59,045 nt of DNA from Paracoccaceae bacterium (GTDB lineage Bacteria > Pseudomonadota > Alphaproteobacteria > Rhodobacterales > Rhodobacteraceae), in contig JASJAU010000040.1 in NCBI GenBank assembly GCA_030066855.1, positions 1-59,045 on the forward strand, read 5' to 3'. Position 1 is the stretch's first letter, and every line of letters begins with the position of its first letter. This document shows positions 22,454 to 30,193 of the stretch, in pieces. The notes under the pieces are model-generated. The model was not told the DNA's origin, ran no database searches, and was given only the letters and a program-made list of their open reading frames with translations. Position numbers and translations under genes: made by a program.

Positions 22454-23103
22454 AGCCGCCCATCGTCTTCGATCTCGACGGCACGCTGATCGACAGTCTG
22501 CCGAATGTCACGCAGGCGATGAACGCCCTCCTGGCGGAAGAAGGTTTGCCGCCAGTCACGGAAGACCTCGTGGTGAATTTCGTCGGGCGGGGAGAGAAGA
22601 TTGGACTCCAGCGCCTGATCGACGCCACCGATCTGGATCCGCATGACTTCGACCGGCTGATGGCGGCCTTCATTCCGCACTACGAGCAGGCGGCGCTCCA
22701 GACCCGGCTTTATCCGGGCGCCCGCGAGGCCGTCGATCGGCTGCTTGCGGACGGCTTCAAGCTCGCGCTCTGCACAAACAAGCCGCGCGCGCCCCTGATC
22801 CCGACGCTGGAGGCCGCGACGCTTGATGACGTATTCGAGGTGGTTATGGCGGGCGACGATCTCGATCTTCGTAAGCCCGACCCGGCACCAGTCTTTGAAA
22901 TCATGAAACGGGTGGGGGCCGAGACCTGCGTTTATGTGGGTGACAGCGAGGTCGATGCCGAAACTGCGCAAAGGGCAGGGGCGCCCTTCGTCTTCTACAC
23001 CGAGGGCATCCGCGCAGTGCCCGTCCACGATATCCCGCACGACGTCGCGTTCAACGATTTCGGAATGCTGCCCGCGATCTGCGCCCGGCTCGCGGGCGTT
23101 TAA
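22450..23103 (+). CDS. gph: HAD-family phosphoglycolate phosphatase
   Basis: This is a 217-residue haloacid dehalogenase superfamily phosphatase. The nucleophile motif is FDLDGTLIDS (D8, D10). Motif II is in LALCTNKPR, motif III uses the lysine in RKPDPAP, and motif IV is YVGDSEVDAETA. It dephosphorylates 2-phosphoglycolate from DNA repair or photorespiration by family assignment; related HAD phosphatases are hard to separate by sequence alone. It overlaps rnj at its start, and its stop overlaps the convergent tautomerase gene by 4 bases. Confidence 0.88.
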   Translation: MKPPIVFDLDGTLIDSLPNVTQAMNALLAEEGLPPVTEDLVVNFVGRGEKIGLQRLIDATDLDPHDFDRLMAAFIPHYEQAALQTRLYPGAREAVDRLLADGFKLALCTNKPRAPLIPTLEAATLDDVFEVVMAGDDLDLRKPDPAPVFEIMKRVGAETCVYVGDSEVDAETAQRAGAPFVFYTEGIRAVPVHDIPHDVAFNDFGMLPAICARLAGV

Positions 23104-23321
23104 GGCTCTTCGGCCCTGATCCGCAATCCGACTTCGGTGGTCAGGACATTGCCGGCGTAGTACCAGTCGCCGCTCTTTACCTCATGGATCCGCACGGATG
23201 TGTTCTCGAACATCCGCCCGCCCGCAGCCTCGCCATAGGCCCGCGCGACGCTCTCCATGATGCGCGTCTTGTCTTCGGCGTCAAAGACGCCCTCCATCAC
23301 CTGAATATCGATCAATGGCAT
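23100..23321 (-). CDS. 4-oxalocrotonate tautomerase family protein
   Basis: This is a 73-residue member of the tautomerase superfamily. The initiator Met is followed directly by proline (MPLIDIQVMEG), the catalytic base after Met removal. An arginine in SVRIHEV and an aromatic SGDWYYAG segment match 4-OT-like proteins. The substrate is not predictable. It is encoded convergently to gph with a 4-base overlap of the stops, and a 65-base gap separates its start from the end of the helicase gene. Confidence 0.85.
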   Translation of the reverse strand: MPLIDIQVMEGVFDAEDKTRIMESVARAYGEAAGGRMFENTSVRIHEVKSGDWYYAGNVLTTEVGLRIRAEEP

Positions 23322-23386
23322 GGGATGCTCCCCGCTGTAATGCGAGGAAAGCGTAGCAATGCCGGCGGGTTGGTGAAAGCCGCGGC

Positions 23387-24781
23387 CTAACCGGCCAGCC
23401 GCTCTTCAAAGCTCTGCGCGATGAAGCTCGGCATGTGATCGCCCATGCCAACGACCTTGTTGCCGCCCCTGTCCCGGTCGCCGCCGCGACGCCCGCGCTC
23501 CCGGCGCGGCTTGTCTTCGGCCGGCGCCTCTGGCGTGTCGTTCGCGGGCGTCTTGGCCTCGACCTTGTCGTCGACCTCGGCCTTGGTCCGCCGGCTGCGG
23601 GTGCGGCGCGGTTTTTCCTCGGAAACTTCCGCGATCTCCGGCGCCTCGGCGCGCGGGATGTCCTTGTCGATCAGCTTCTCGATCGCCGCCAACAGCTTGT
23701 CGTCCTGTACGGCGGAAATCATTACGGCCTTTCCGTCGCGTCCCGCGCGTCCCGTTCGGCCAATCCGGTGAACGTAATCCTCGGAATGCGAGGGCACGTC
23801 GTAGTTGAACACATGGCTGACCGAGGGAATGTCGAGCCCCCGCGCCGCGACGTCAGAGGCGACGAGGAACTGCAGGCTCTTGTCGCGGAATGAATCCAGG
23901 GTCCGCGTCCGCTGCGACTGATCCAGATCGCCGTGGATTGGCGCGGCGTTCAGCCCGTGTTTCTGCATCGACTTTGCGACGATATCCACGTCCGTCTTCC
24001 GGTTGCAGAAGACGATGGCGTTGGTGCAGGCCTCGCCCTCCCGCGCGATAATCGCGCGAAGCATTGCCCGCTTCTCTTTGGCCGCGCGGTCTCTGCGGCT
24101 CGCCTTGAAGAGCACGACTTCCTGGGCAATTGTCTCGGAGGCAGTCGCCTGGCGCGCCACCTCGACCCGCTCCGGGTTCGACAGGAAGGTGTTGGTAATC
24201 CGCTCAATCTCGGGCGCCATTGTAGCTGAGAAGAACAACGTCTGACGGGTGAACGGCGTCAGCGAGAAGATGCGCTCGATGTCCGGGATGAAACCCATGT
24301 CGAGCATCCGGTCGGCTTCGTCCACGACCATCACCTGCACGCCGGTCAGCAAGAGCTTGCCGCGCTCGAAATGGTCAAGCAGACGTCCGGGCGTGGCGAT
24401 CAGCACGTCGACGCCCCGGTCGATCAGTGCGTCCTGCTCCTTGAAGCTGACGCCGCCGATCAGAAGCGCCTTGGTCAGCTTCACATGCTTGGCGTAGGTA
24501 TCGAAGTTCTCGGCCACCTGCGCGGCGAGTTCCCGCGTCGGGCAGAGCACAAGGCTCCGAGGCATCCGCGCCCGGGCGCGGCCTCGCGCCAGCATATGGA
24601 TCATGGGCAGCGTGAAGCTGGCCGTCTTGCCGGTGCCTGTCTGGGCGATCCCCAGAACGTCGCGGCCTTCCAATGCGGCAGGAATGGCGCCTTCTTGAAT
24701 CGGTGTGGGTGTTTCGTATCCGGCTTCTTCAACAGCCTTCAGGATCTTCGGCGACAATGCCAGATCAGAGAATTTGGTCAT
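23387..24781 (-). CDS. DEAD-box ATP-dependent RNA helicase (RhlE-type)
   Basis: This 464-residue helicase core has all standard motifs: Q motif GYETPTPIQ, Walker A AQTGTGKT (46-53), DEAD in VVDEADRML, SAT, and HRIGRTGR. The C-terminal tail (about 380-464) is basic and RG/RR-rich (RRERGRRGGDRDRGG), as in RhlE/CsdA-type proteins acting on structured RNA and ribosome assembly. I chose the ATG at 24781. The frame stays open upstream to 25030, but that extension has no helicase features and is not needed. A 422-base non-coding leader precedes the gene. Confidence 0.93.
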   Translation of the reverse strand: MTKFSDLALSPKILKAVEEAGYETPTPIQEGAIPAALEGRDVLGIAQTGTGKTASFTLPMIHMLARGRARARMPRSLVLCPTRELAAQVAENFDTYAKHVKLTKALLIGGVSFKEQDALIDRGVDVLIATPGRLLDHFERGKLLLTGVQVMVVDEADRMLDMGFIPDIERIFSLTPFTRQTLFFSATMAPEIERITNTFLSNPERVEVARQATASETIAQEVVLFKASRRDRAAKEKRAMLRAIIAREGEACTNAIVFCNRKTDVDIVAKSMQKHGLNAAPIHGDLDQSQRTRTLDSFRDKSLQFLVASDVAARGLDIPSVSHVFNYDVPSHSEDYVHRIGRTGRAGRDGKAVMISAVQDDKLLAAIEKLIDKDIPRAEAPEIAEVSEEKPRRTRSRRTKAEVDDKVEAKTPANDTPEAPAEDKPRRERGRRGGDRDRGGNKVVGMGDHMPSFIAQSFEERLAG

Positions 24782-25129
24782 TTGGGTCCATATGTTACGG
24801 ACCAAGTTTCGGCCCGTCGGCTCATGCGGCGTCGGCCCGGATGGCCTCGACTTATCAACAAGCCGCCGCGATTGATTGGGTAGGTAGGGGAAACAATGGT
24901 GCGCGTCAACGCACTGCGGCGACTTGCGCGCAATCCCGCAGATTTTTGATGATTGTTTCCAACGGTATGAGGCCCGCAGTTCTCCCGAATTTTCGCCTTT
25001 CCTTGAAGAAATCCGGGCCTGCAAGGGCATCGGTGACGAAATGGTCGAATGAGCGGCTCTGCGGATTGGAGTCTGAGCGGCGATCCGCTTAGCGGTCAGA
25101 GCCCGCCGGTTCGAATTCGTGGTTGTTTT

Positions 25130-25151
25130 TCTGACACTTGAAACTGTCAGA
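25130..25151. repeat. Inverted repeat TCTGACA-N8-TGTCAGA
   Basis: TCTGACA (25130-25136) and TGTCAGA (25145-25151) are perfect 7-base arms around an 8-base spacer. It could be an operator upstream of the helicase gene or a weak hairpin. The arms resemble the repeat found before the ABM/WYL operon at 32444. Confidence 0.4.
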
Positions 25152-25173
25152 TCTGTGAAATCGGCGCGCAGAG

Positions 25174-25182
25174 TTATCCACA
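25174..25182 (+). promoter_or_regulatory. Consensus DnaA box
   Basis: TTATCCACA matches the classical DnaA box exactly. It lies 22 bases beyond the stop of the DUF6869-like gene. A single perfect box in a 59-kb GC-rich window may be chance; binding is not shown. Confidence 0.35.
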
Positions 25183-25203
25183 GAATGCCGGGCGCCTCGC
25201 CGC

Positions 25204-25680
25204 TCAGGAGGGCGGCAGGTCCATCTCGTCATCCACATGGCCGGCCCCGGACCGGGCCGCCTCGACCCGTTTCCATGTTTCAGTGTCTCTACGCCCCTGC
25301 GGCCAGACTCCGGTCAGGACAACCTTGAACCTATCCGATCGGGCCGCCAAAGCCTCGATGTCGGCGATCAGCTCGTCGCCATGCTGTTCGATTAAGTCCT
25401 CAAGCAGCCCCGCCGCGAAGTGGGCAGCGTCCGCCGTCGATTCCAGCTTCGGCAAGATGGACAGAACCAGGTCCCAGGCGAGGCGGAGATGATCGTGCGC
25501 GATTTCAAAGGCGCAACTATACGACCAATGCGCGCCGCCTTCGCCATTGGCCGAAGCGTCCCAGAGGACATGCTCGAAATAGGCGCTCGCCAGGGTTTCG
25601 ATATCGAACGCCCCGCCGCGCCTGCATGGGAAGTCGAGATCGCCCGAATCGCAGTAGAAGCAAACGGGCGCTTCCGTCAC
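25204..25680 (-). CDS. DUF6869-like protein
   Basis: This 158-residue acidic protein has the segment GLLEDLIEQHGDELIADIEALAARSDRFKVVLTGVW (about residues 90-125), which matches my memory of the DUF6869 pattern. The N-terminus has a CFYCDSGDLDFPC cysteine cluster that could bind a metal but is not a clear zinc finger. The function is unknown. Its ATG overlaps the prfC stop by 4 bases, so it is co-translated with prfC. Confidence 0.65.
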   Translation of the reverse strand: MTEAPVCFYCDSGDLDFPCRRGGAFDIETLASAYFEHVLWDASANGEGGAHWSYSCAFEIAHDHLRLAWDLVLSILPKLESTADAAHFAAGLLEDLIEQHGDELIADIEALAARSDRFKVVLTGVWPQGRRDTETWKRVEAARSGAGHVDDEMDLPPS

Positions 25681-27284
25681 ACCATCATTTCTTTGGTTGC
25701 CGATAGCGTCAGCTCCGGATGATCACGCTCCACGCGGTCAATATCCCACTGGAGCCGGGTGAGATAGACCATATCCCCGTCATTATCCGACGCCATGTGA
25801 CCTTTGTTCGCTTGCGCGAAGACCTCGACCTTATCCTTCGGGCCCGACACCCACCTCGCCGAGGTGAATTGCGAAGGTTCGAATCGGACCGGCAGCCCGT
25901 ATTCCATCTCGATGCGACTGGCCAATACTTCGAACTGCAATTGCCCGACGACCCCGACGATGAAGCCCGCGCCGATTACCGGCTTGAAGACCTTGGCCGC
26001 GCCTTCCTCAGCGAACTGCATCAGCGCCTTGTCCAGATGCTTGGCCTTGAGCGGATCGCCAGCGCGGCAAACCTGCAAAAGCTCCGGCGCGAATGAGGGG
26101 ATACCGGTGACCTTGATCGCCTCGCCCTCGGTCAGCGTGTCTCCGATGCGCAGCTGCCCGTGGTTCGGGATGCCAATGATGTCGCCCGCCCAGGCCTCTT
26201 CCGCCAGCTCCCGATCGGAAGCAAGGAACAGGACCGGGTTTGAGATCGCCATCGGTTTCTTCGACCGCACATGGGTCAGCTTCATGCCGCGTTGGAAATG
26301 CCCCGACGCAAGCCGCACGAAGGCGACCCGGTCGCGGTGCTTGGGATCCATGTTCGCCTGAACCTTGAAGACGAAGCCTGCGACCTTGCCTTCCTCCGGG
26401 CTGACCTGGCGAGGCTCGGCCGATTGCGGTTGCGGCACCGGCCCGAAATCGCCGATCCCGTCCATCAGCTCCTTCACGCCGAAGGAGTTGATCGCCGAAC
26501 CGAACCAGATCGGAGTCAGCGTGCCGTCGAGGAACGCCTGTTGATCGAACGCGGGAAGGAGCTCGCGCGCCATTTCAACCTCTTCGCGAAGCTGCTCTAG
26601 CAGCCCGTCAGGCACATGCTCCGCCAGCTTCGGGTCGTCCAATCCGTCGATCTTGATCGTGGCGGCCACCTTGTTCCGGTCCGAGCGCTCCATCAGCTCG
26701 AGCCGATCGTTCAGCATGTCATAAGACCCGATGAAATCGCGCCCCATTCCGATTGGCCAGCTCGCGGGCGTCACGTCGATGGCGAGGTTCTCCTGAATCT
26801 CGTCAATGATCTCAAACGTCTCGCGACTCTCCCGGTCCATCTTGTTGCAGAAGGTCAGGATCGGCAGGTCGCGCAGGCGGCAAACCTCGAAGAGCTTCTG
26901 CGTCTGGCTCTCCACGCCCTTGGCCCCGTCGATCACCATGATCGCGGCGTCGACGGCGGTGAGCGTGCGATAGGTGTCCTCGGAGAAGTCCGAGTGGCCC
27001 GGCGTGTCCACCAGATTGAACCGGAAATCGCGGTAATCGAAGGACATAGCAGAGGCGGAGACCGAGATCCCCCGGTCCTTCTCCATTTGCATGAAGTCCG
27101 AGCGCGTCCGCCGCGCCTCGCCCTTTGCACGCACCTGTCCCGCCATCTGAATCGCCCCGCCATAAAGCAGGAACTTCTCGGTCAGCGTGGTCTTGCCCGC
27201 GTCCGGGTGCGAGATGATCGCGAAGGTGCGGCGGCGGGCGATCTCCGGCGGAAGGGGGGCGGTGTTTGAGGCGCGGTCCAGCAT
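25677..27284 (-). CDS. prfC: Peptide chain release factor 3
   Basis: This 535-residue translational GTPase removes RF1/RF2 from the ribosome after termination. G-domain motifs are HPDAGKTTLTEK (G1), the switch region RGISVSASAMSF, DTPGHSDFSEDTYR (G3) and FCNKMDRES (G4). The long domain II/III matches RF3 rather than EF-G, including VGVVGQLQFEVL. The length is normal. It is the first gene of a minus-strand pair with the DUF6869-like gene. Confidence 0.97.
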   Translation of the reverse strand: MLDRASNTAPLPPEIARRRTFAIISHPDAGKTTLTEKFLLYGGAIQMAGQVRAKGEARRTRSDFMQMEKDRGISVSASAMSFDYRDFRFNLVDTPGHSDFSEDTYRTLTAVDAAIMVIDGAKGVESQTQKLFEVCRLRDLPILTFCNKMDRESRETFEIIDEIQENLAIDVTPASWPIGMGRDFIGSYDMLNDRLELMERSDRNKVAATIKIDGLDDPKLAEHVPDGLLEQLREEVEMARELLPAFDQQAFLDGTLTPIWFGSAINSFGVKELMDGIGDFGPVPQPQSAEPRQVSPEEGKVAGFVFKVQANMDPKHRDRVAFVRLASGHFQRGMKLTHVRSKKPMAISNPVLFLASDRELAEEAWAGDIIGIPNHGQLRIGDTLTEGEAIKVTGIPSFAPELLQVCRAGDPLKAKHLDKALMQFAEEGAAKVFKPVIGAGFIVGVVGQLQFEVLASRIEMEYGLPVRFEPSQFTSARWVSGPKDKVEVFAQANKGHMASDNDGDMVYLTRLQWDIDRVERDHPELTLSATKEMMV

Positions 27285-27342
27285 GGCCGGGCATATAGGC
27301 CCTGCCGCCCCGGGAGGGAAGCGGTCAATGCGTTTCCGGGAC

Positions 27343-27357
27343 CCCGGCTCAGCCGGG
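27343..27357 (-). terminator. Short hairpin after the 27913-27359 gene
   Basis: CCCGGC (27343-27348), TCA, GCCGGG (27352-27357) forms a 6-bp GC stem immediately beyond the stop of the minus-strand membrane protein gene. There is no U-tract, so termination is uncertain. Confidence 0.3.
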
Positions 27358-27358
27358 A

Positions 27359-27913
27359 TCAGACCTGCCCGTCTTCAGTCGGCTCGTTCTGCTCAGCACC
27401 CGTCGACCGGCCGAAGAGGAACAGCGCCCCGATGCCGATCAGCGCCAATGGCACGAGATACCGCATTAAGGCCACACCGCCGTCGAAGATGAACCACTCG
27501 AACATCGCCGCGAAAATCAGAAACGCGGCCAGCGCCCAGGTCATCAGGTTTCGCGCCGCCTCGGTCCCGTGCTCGCCTTCCTCTTCTTCGGCCGCCAGCA
27601 TCATGCCGGCGCCCACGAAGAACGGAACGAGCGCCCAGACATAGGCCCAGGATTCGTAGTAGTCGAAAAGGTTTTGGAAAAACAGAATGCCCCCGATCCC
27701 GGAAATGGTCATGCCCGGCATGGCGAGCTTACGCATCTCGCCGTCCGCGGCCTGCGACACCACCACCAGCGCCGCGCCCGGCGCGATGATGAAGAACGGC
27801 CAGAAATACTGGCCCGTGCCGCCAAAGAACTGAGCGATCAGCAGAACCGCGCCCACGCCGACAAGGATGAGGCCGAGCATGTTGCGTCGATGGTTGGTCA
27901 TTTTCCAATTCAT
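27359..27913 (-). CDS. Polytopic membrane protein
   Basis: This 184-residue protein has about six membrane segments arranged as hydrophobic pairs (about residues 12-28, 33-52, 65-82, 87-108, 122-142 and 147-165) and a polar tail. A small acidic loop (EEEEGEHGTE) lies near residue 115. I recognise no family. The ATG at 27913 has a GGAGAG site upstream; the frame is open to 28495 but the extra part overlaps the SnoaL-like gene and is not real. An ATG at 27901 is the alternative start. Confidence 0.75.
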   Translation of the reverse strand: MNWKMTNHRRNMLGLILVGVGAVLLIAQFFGGTGQYFWPFFIIAPGAALVVVSQAADGEMRKLAMPGMTISGIGGILFFQNLFDYYESWAYVWALVPFFVGAGMMLAAEEEEGEHGTEAARNLMTWALAAFLIFAAMFEWFIFDGGVALMRYLVPLALIGIGALFLFGRSTGAEQNEPTEDGQV

Positions 27914-28027
27914 AGCGCTCTCCAAATCTGTTCTTTTACAGAATGCGCGAACGGCCCGAAGACGCATTGATCCGTGACAAGTCACGCGCCCGTGAGTTGA
28001 CGGATGGGTCGCGGCGTGAAAGCTTGC

Positions 28028-28042
28028 GAACATAACAAGAAC
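28028..28042. promoter_or_regulatory. Candidate LexA box GAAC-N7-GAAC
   Basis: GAAC (28028-28031), 7 bases, GAAC (28039-28042) matches the alphaproteobacterial LexA-binding direct repeat (GTTC-N7-GTTC on the other strand). It lies 43 bases upstream of the SnoaL-like start. The motif has only 8 fixed bases, so one or two chance matches are expected in a window this size. Confidence 0.35.
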
Positions 28043-28084
28043 ATGTGAAGTCTGATCGGCAGCAATGACAGAGAGGATCCCACG

Positions 28085-28459
28085 ATGAACACTCAGGAAA
28101 TCGCTCAGAAGCTCGTTGAGCACTGCAAGAACCACACCGAGGCCGAGGGGCTTGCCACGCTCTACGCCCCCGATGCGGTTTCGGTCGAGCCCATGGCGCC
28201 GGAAGGGATGAACCCGGTCACCGAAGGGATCGAGGGGATTCAAGCCAAGCACGACTGGTGGAACGGCGCTTTCGAGGTGCACGACGTCAATATCGATGGC
28301 CCCTTCGTAAACGGGGAAAAATTCAGTGTGATCTTCGAGATCGACGCGACCGACAAGTCGAACGATCAGCGCTGGCAGATGAAAGAGGTCGCGCTCTACG
28401 AGGTCGAGAACGGCAAGATCGCGCGCGAGAGTTTCTTCATGCAGCCGATGGGTGGATGA
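28085..28459 (+). CDS. SnoaL-like (NTF2-fold) protein
   Basis: This is a 124-residue protein with the SnoaL/NTF2-like cone fold pattern: an N-terminal helix pair (NTQEIAQKLVEHCKNH), LYAPDAVSVEPM, and a C-terminal beta region (VALYEVENGKIARESFF). Members may be enzymes or stress-related proteins; the substrate is unknown. The ATG follows an AGAGAGGAT site. A divergent gene lies 171 bases upstream, with a LexA-box-like sequence between. A large hairpin begins 7 bases after the stop. Confidence 0.85.
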   Translation: MNTQEIAQKLVEHCKNHTEAEGLATLYAPDAVSVEPMAPEGMNPVTEGIEGIQAKHDWWNGAFEVHDVNIDGPFVNGEKFSVIFEIDATDKSNDQRWQMKEVALYEVENGKIARESFFMQPMGG

Positions 28460-28465
28460 CAAGCC

Positions 28466-28503
28466 CGGGAACAATGCCCGGGCCGCGGCCGGCATTGTTC
28501 CCG
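28466..28503 (+). terminator. Large hairpin after the SnoaL-like gene
   Basis: CGGGAACAATGCC (28466-28478) and GGCATTGTTCCCG (28491-28503) pair perfectly over 13 bases around a GC-rich loop. It begins 7 bases after the stop codon. There is no U-tract, so it may act as an mRNA 3'-stabilising stem rather than a strict terminator. Confidence 0.6.
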
Positions 28504-28622
28504 AATTCCCGGCCGGCGCCGTAGCAATTAACCAGTTCAGGATTGGTTCGCCTTTTCGCCCTTGCGTTGAGCGCGGGGCCGCGTAGGGTGACCTTCGGTT
28601 AAAGCTGTGGGGAGCATTTCAA

Positions 28623-29255
28623 ATTAATTTTCGCGTACTTTTGGTAGGTGCGGGCCTCATGGGGCTATCGGCGTGCGGAGGCGGCGGCGCAGGGAATCTG
28701 GGCTTCGTCGACCTCAGCAATGGGCCGGTCCCTTACGCCTCTCTGGATACCGCGGCTGACCGGCTGATCAGCTATGGCGCGAGCGACCCGACGGATATTG
28801 CAGGTACGATGCCGGCAGCAGGAATCGTGGGGTACTATGGCGTCATCATTATTGGCGAAGACCTAGAACCGGCGGGTGGTATCTCACCTACTGGCTACGT
28901 TGGTCGCGTCGATCTGGAGGCGGATTTTGCAGCCGGTGGCGATCTTACCGGGACCGCGGACAGCTTCTTTGAAACGGATCTCGCGGCGGACCAAAAACCT
29001 GCAGGCACAGGCGTGACCGCAGTCGCATCCTCTGGCTGGGCGTTCACACACGACGGCGATGGATCGGACGTGATTACCCTGGACCTCGTTGGCACAGTGG
29101 ACGGCATCGAGTTGAGCGGCACTCTCGAGGGCAACTACCGGCTTGATGGCGCCACAGGTCTTGCCGTGCGTACTCTCTTAGCGGCGCCACTTGACGACGC
29201 TTTGTCGGCAACGGATTACGACGCGGCGCTAGCTGCTGACACCTACGATCCCTGA
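28623..29255 (+). CDS. Predicted surface or periplasmic lipoprotein, non-canonical start
   Basis: This is a 204-210 residue protein with a lipobox LSAC followed by a glycine run (GGGGAG). The rest is rich in Gly, Asp and Thr, with repeating beta patterns (DLTGTADSFFETDL, IELSGTLEGNYR) like those in TbpB-type beta-barrel lipoproteins. That comparison is tentative. The only standard in-frame start, TTG at 28641, leaves a signal peptide with no basic head. An ATT at 28623, 8 bases after GGGGAG, gives a full one (INFRVLLVG.., cysteine at 19). I used the ATT; a CTG at 28605 is also possible. Confidence 0.6.
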   Translation: MNFRVLLVGAGLMGLSACGGGGAGNLGFVDLSNGPVPYASLDTAADRLISYGASDPTDIAGTMPAAGIVGYYGVIIIGEDLEPAGGISPTGYVGRVDLEADFAAGGDLTGTADSFFETDLAADQKPAGTGVTAVASSGWAFTHDGDGSDVITLDLVGTVDGIELSGTLEGNYRLDGATGLAVRTLLAAPLDDALSATDYDAALAADTYDP

Positions 29256-29321
29256 TCCCCATTTGAACCTCCCGGGAAACCGCGCTACCTCCCCGTCCGA
29301 CACCAGATGGGGAGGCGATCC

Positions 29322-30101
29322 ATGGATTTCGGGCTTAACGGAAAAAAGGCGCTGGTCTGCGCCTCGTCGAAGGGGCTGGGGCGCGGCTGCGCCGAGGCTC
29401 TGGCGGGCGAAGGAGTAGATCTGATCTTGAACGCGCGGGGCGCCGAAGCGCTTGAAGAGACGGCAAAGCACATCAACCAAACCTACGGCGTGGATGTAAA
29501 GGCCGTCGTCGCCGACATCACCAGCGAAGAGGGCCGCGCCAAGGTTCTGGAGGCAGCGGGCGATGTCGATATCCTCGTCACCAACGCGGGCGGCCCGCCG
29601 CCGGGCCTCTGGATCGATTGGGACCGCGACGACTTCATCGCAGCGCTCGACGCCAACATGCTGACTCCCATCGCGCTGATGAAGGCGCTCGTCCCCGGCA
29701 TGATGGAGCGCGGCTGGGGCCGCGTTGTGAACATCACCTCGCAGTCGGTCAAATCGCCGATCCCCGCGCTCGGCTTGTCCAACTCGGCCCGCGCCGGGCT
29801 GACCGGCTATGTCGCCGGCACCGCCCGACAGGTGGCCGAGAAGGGCGTGACGATCAACAATCTCCTGCCCGGCATCCACGCCACTGACCGGGCCATCTCG
29901 CTCGATGGCGGCGTGGCCGCGAAGGAGGGGATCACGATCGAAGAGGCCAAGAAGAAGCGTGAGGCGACAATTCCCGTCCGCCGCTATGGCACCGCCGAGG
30001 AATTCGGCGCGGCTTGCGCTTTTCTCTGCTCCCAGCAGGCGGCCTTTATGATCGGGCAGAACATCCTGCACGACGGCGGCGGCGTGAACGCGACGCTCTA
30101 A
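29322..30101 (+). CDS. SDR family protein lacking the YxxxK motif
   Basis: This is a 259-residue short-chain dehydrogenase/reductase. The nucleotide loop is present in variant form (CASSKGLGRG), with NAGGPPPG following and the conserved NITSQS serine region. At the catalytic site the usual Tyr-x3-Lys is replaced by LGLSNSARAGL. This variant is known in a subgroup of SDR proteins annotated as 3-oxoacyl-ACP reductases, so activity may differ from classical SDRs. The ATG at 29322 follows GGGGAGG. A GC-rich terminator hairpin follows the stop. Confidence 0.88.
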   Translation: MDFGLNGKKALVCASSKGLGRGCAEALAGEGVDLILNARGAEALEETAKHINQTYGVDVKAVVADITSEEGRAKVLEAAGDVDILVTNAGGPPPGLWIDWDRDDFIAALDANMLTPIALMKALVPGMMERGWGRVVNITSQSVKSPIPALGLSNSARAGLTGYVAGTARQVAEKGVTINNLLPGIHATDRAISLDGGVAAKEGITIEEAKKKREATIPVRRYGTAEEFGAACAFLCSQQAAFMIGQNILHDGGGVNATL

Positions 30102-30107
30102 GGCGTC

Positions 30108-30141
30108 CGCCCCGCCGGACTTGCCGGTTCGGCGGGGCGTT
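30108..30141 (+). terminator. Terminator-like hairpin after the SDR gene
   Basis: CGCCCCGCCG (30108-30117) pairs with CGGCGGGGCG (30130-30139), 10 bp perfect with a 12-base loop, followed by TTGATAAG. It starts 7 bases past the SDR stop. Confidence 0.6.
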
Positions 30142-30158
30142 GATAAGCCCGGACAATT

Positions 30159-30180
30159 CCGACCGCTCCGGTCGGGTTTT
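30159..30180 (+). terminator. Hairpin with T-run just upstream of the ABC ATPase gene
   Basis: CCGACCG (30159-30165), CTC, CGGTCGG (30169-30175) and GTTTT form a compact terminator-like element about 14 bases before the ABC ATPase start. It could attenuate transcription into that gene or complete termination of the SDR transcript. Confidence 0.5.
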
Positions 30181-30193
30181 CGGATGGGGCGTG

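Larger units (their letters stand above)
24782..25203 (-). promoter_or_regulatory. Long non-coding leader upstream of the helicase gene
   Basis: These 422 bases hold no convincing gene. They include an AT-rich patch near 24945-24965 and a GGTCC...GGACC inverted repeat just above the helicase start. A DnaA-box-like TTATCAACA lies at 24852, a perfect DnaA box at 25174, and a CTGACA/TGTCAG inverted repeat at 25130. A long 5' leader is common for cold-inducible DEAD-box helicases; that this one is regulated in that way is inference. Confidence 0.4.

Noticed and set aside
24782-25030. N-terminal extension of the DEAD-box helicase by 83 residues
   Set aside because: The extension has no helicase motifs and contains many rare or basic residues; the ATG at 24781 gives a standard RhlE start.
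25095-25125. A GGTTCGAATTC stretch resembling a tRNA T-loop
   Set aside because: The flanking bases do not form the T-stem, no acceptor or anticodon arm is found, and no CCA end fits.
25174-25182. A replication origin around the perfect DnaA box
   Set aside because: Only one perfect and one imperfect box are present, no clear AT-rich unwinding element, and no origin-linked genes such as dnaA, parAB or gidA lie nearby.
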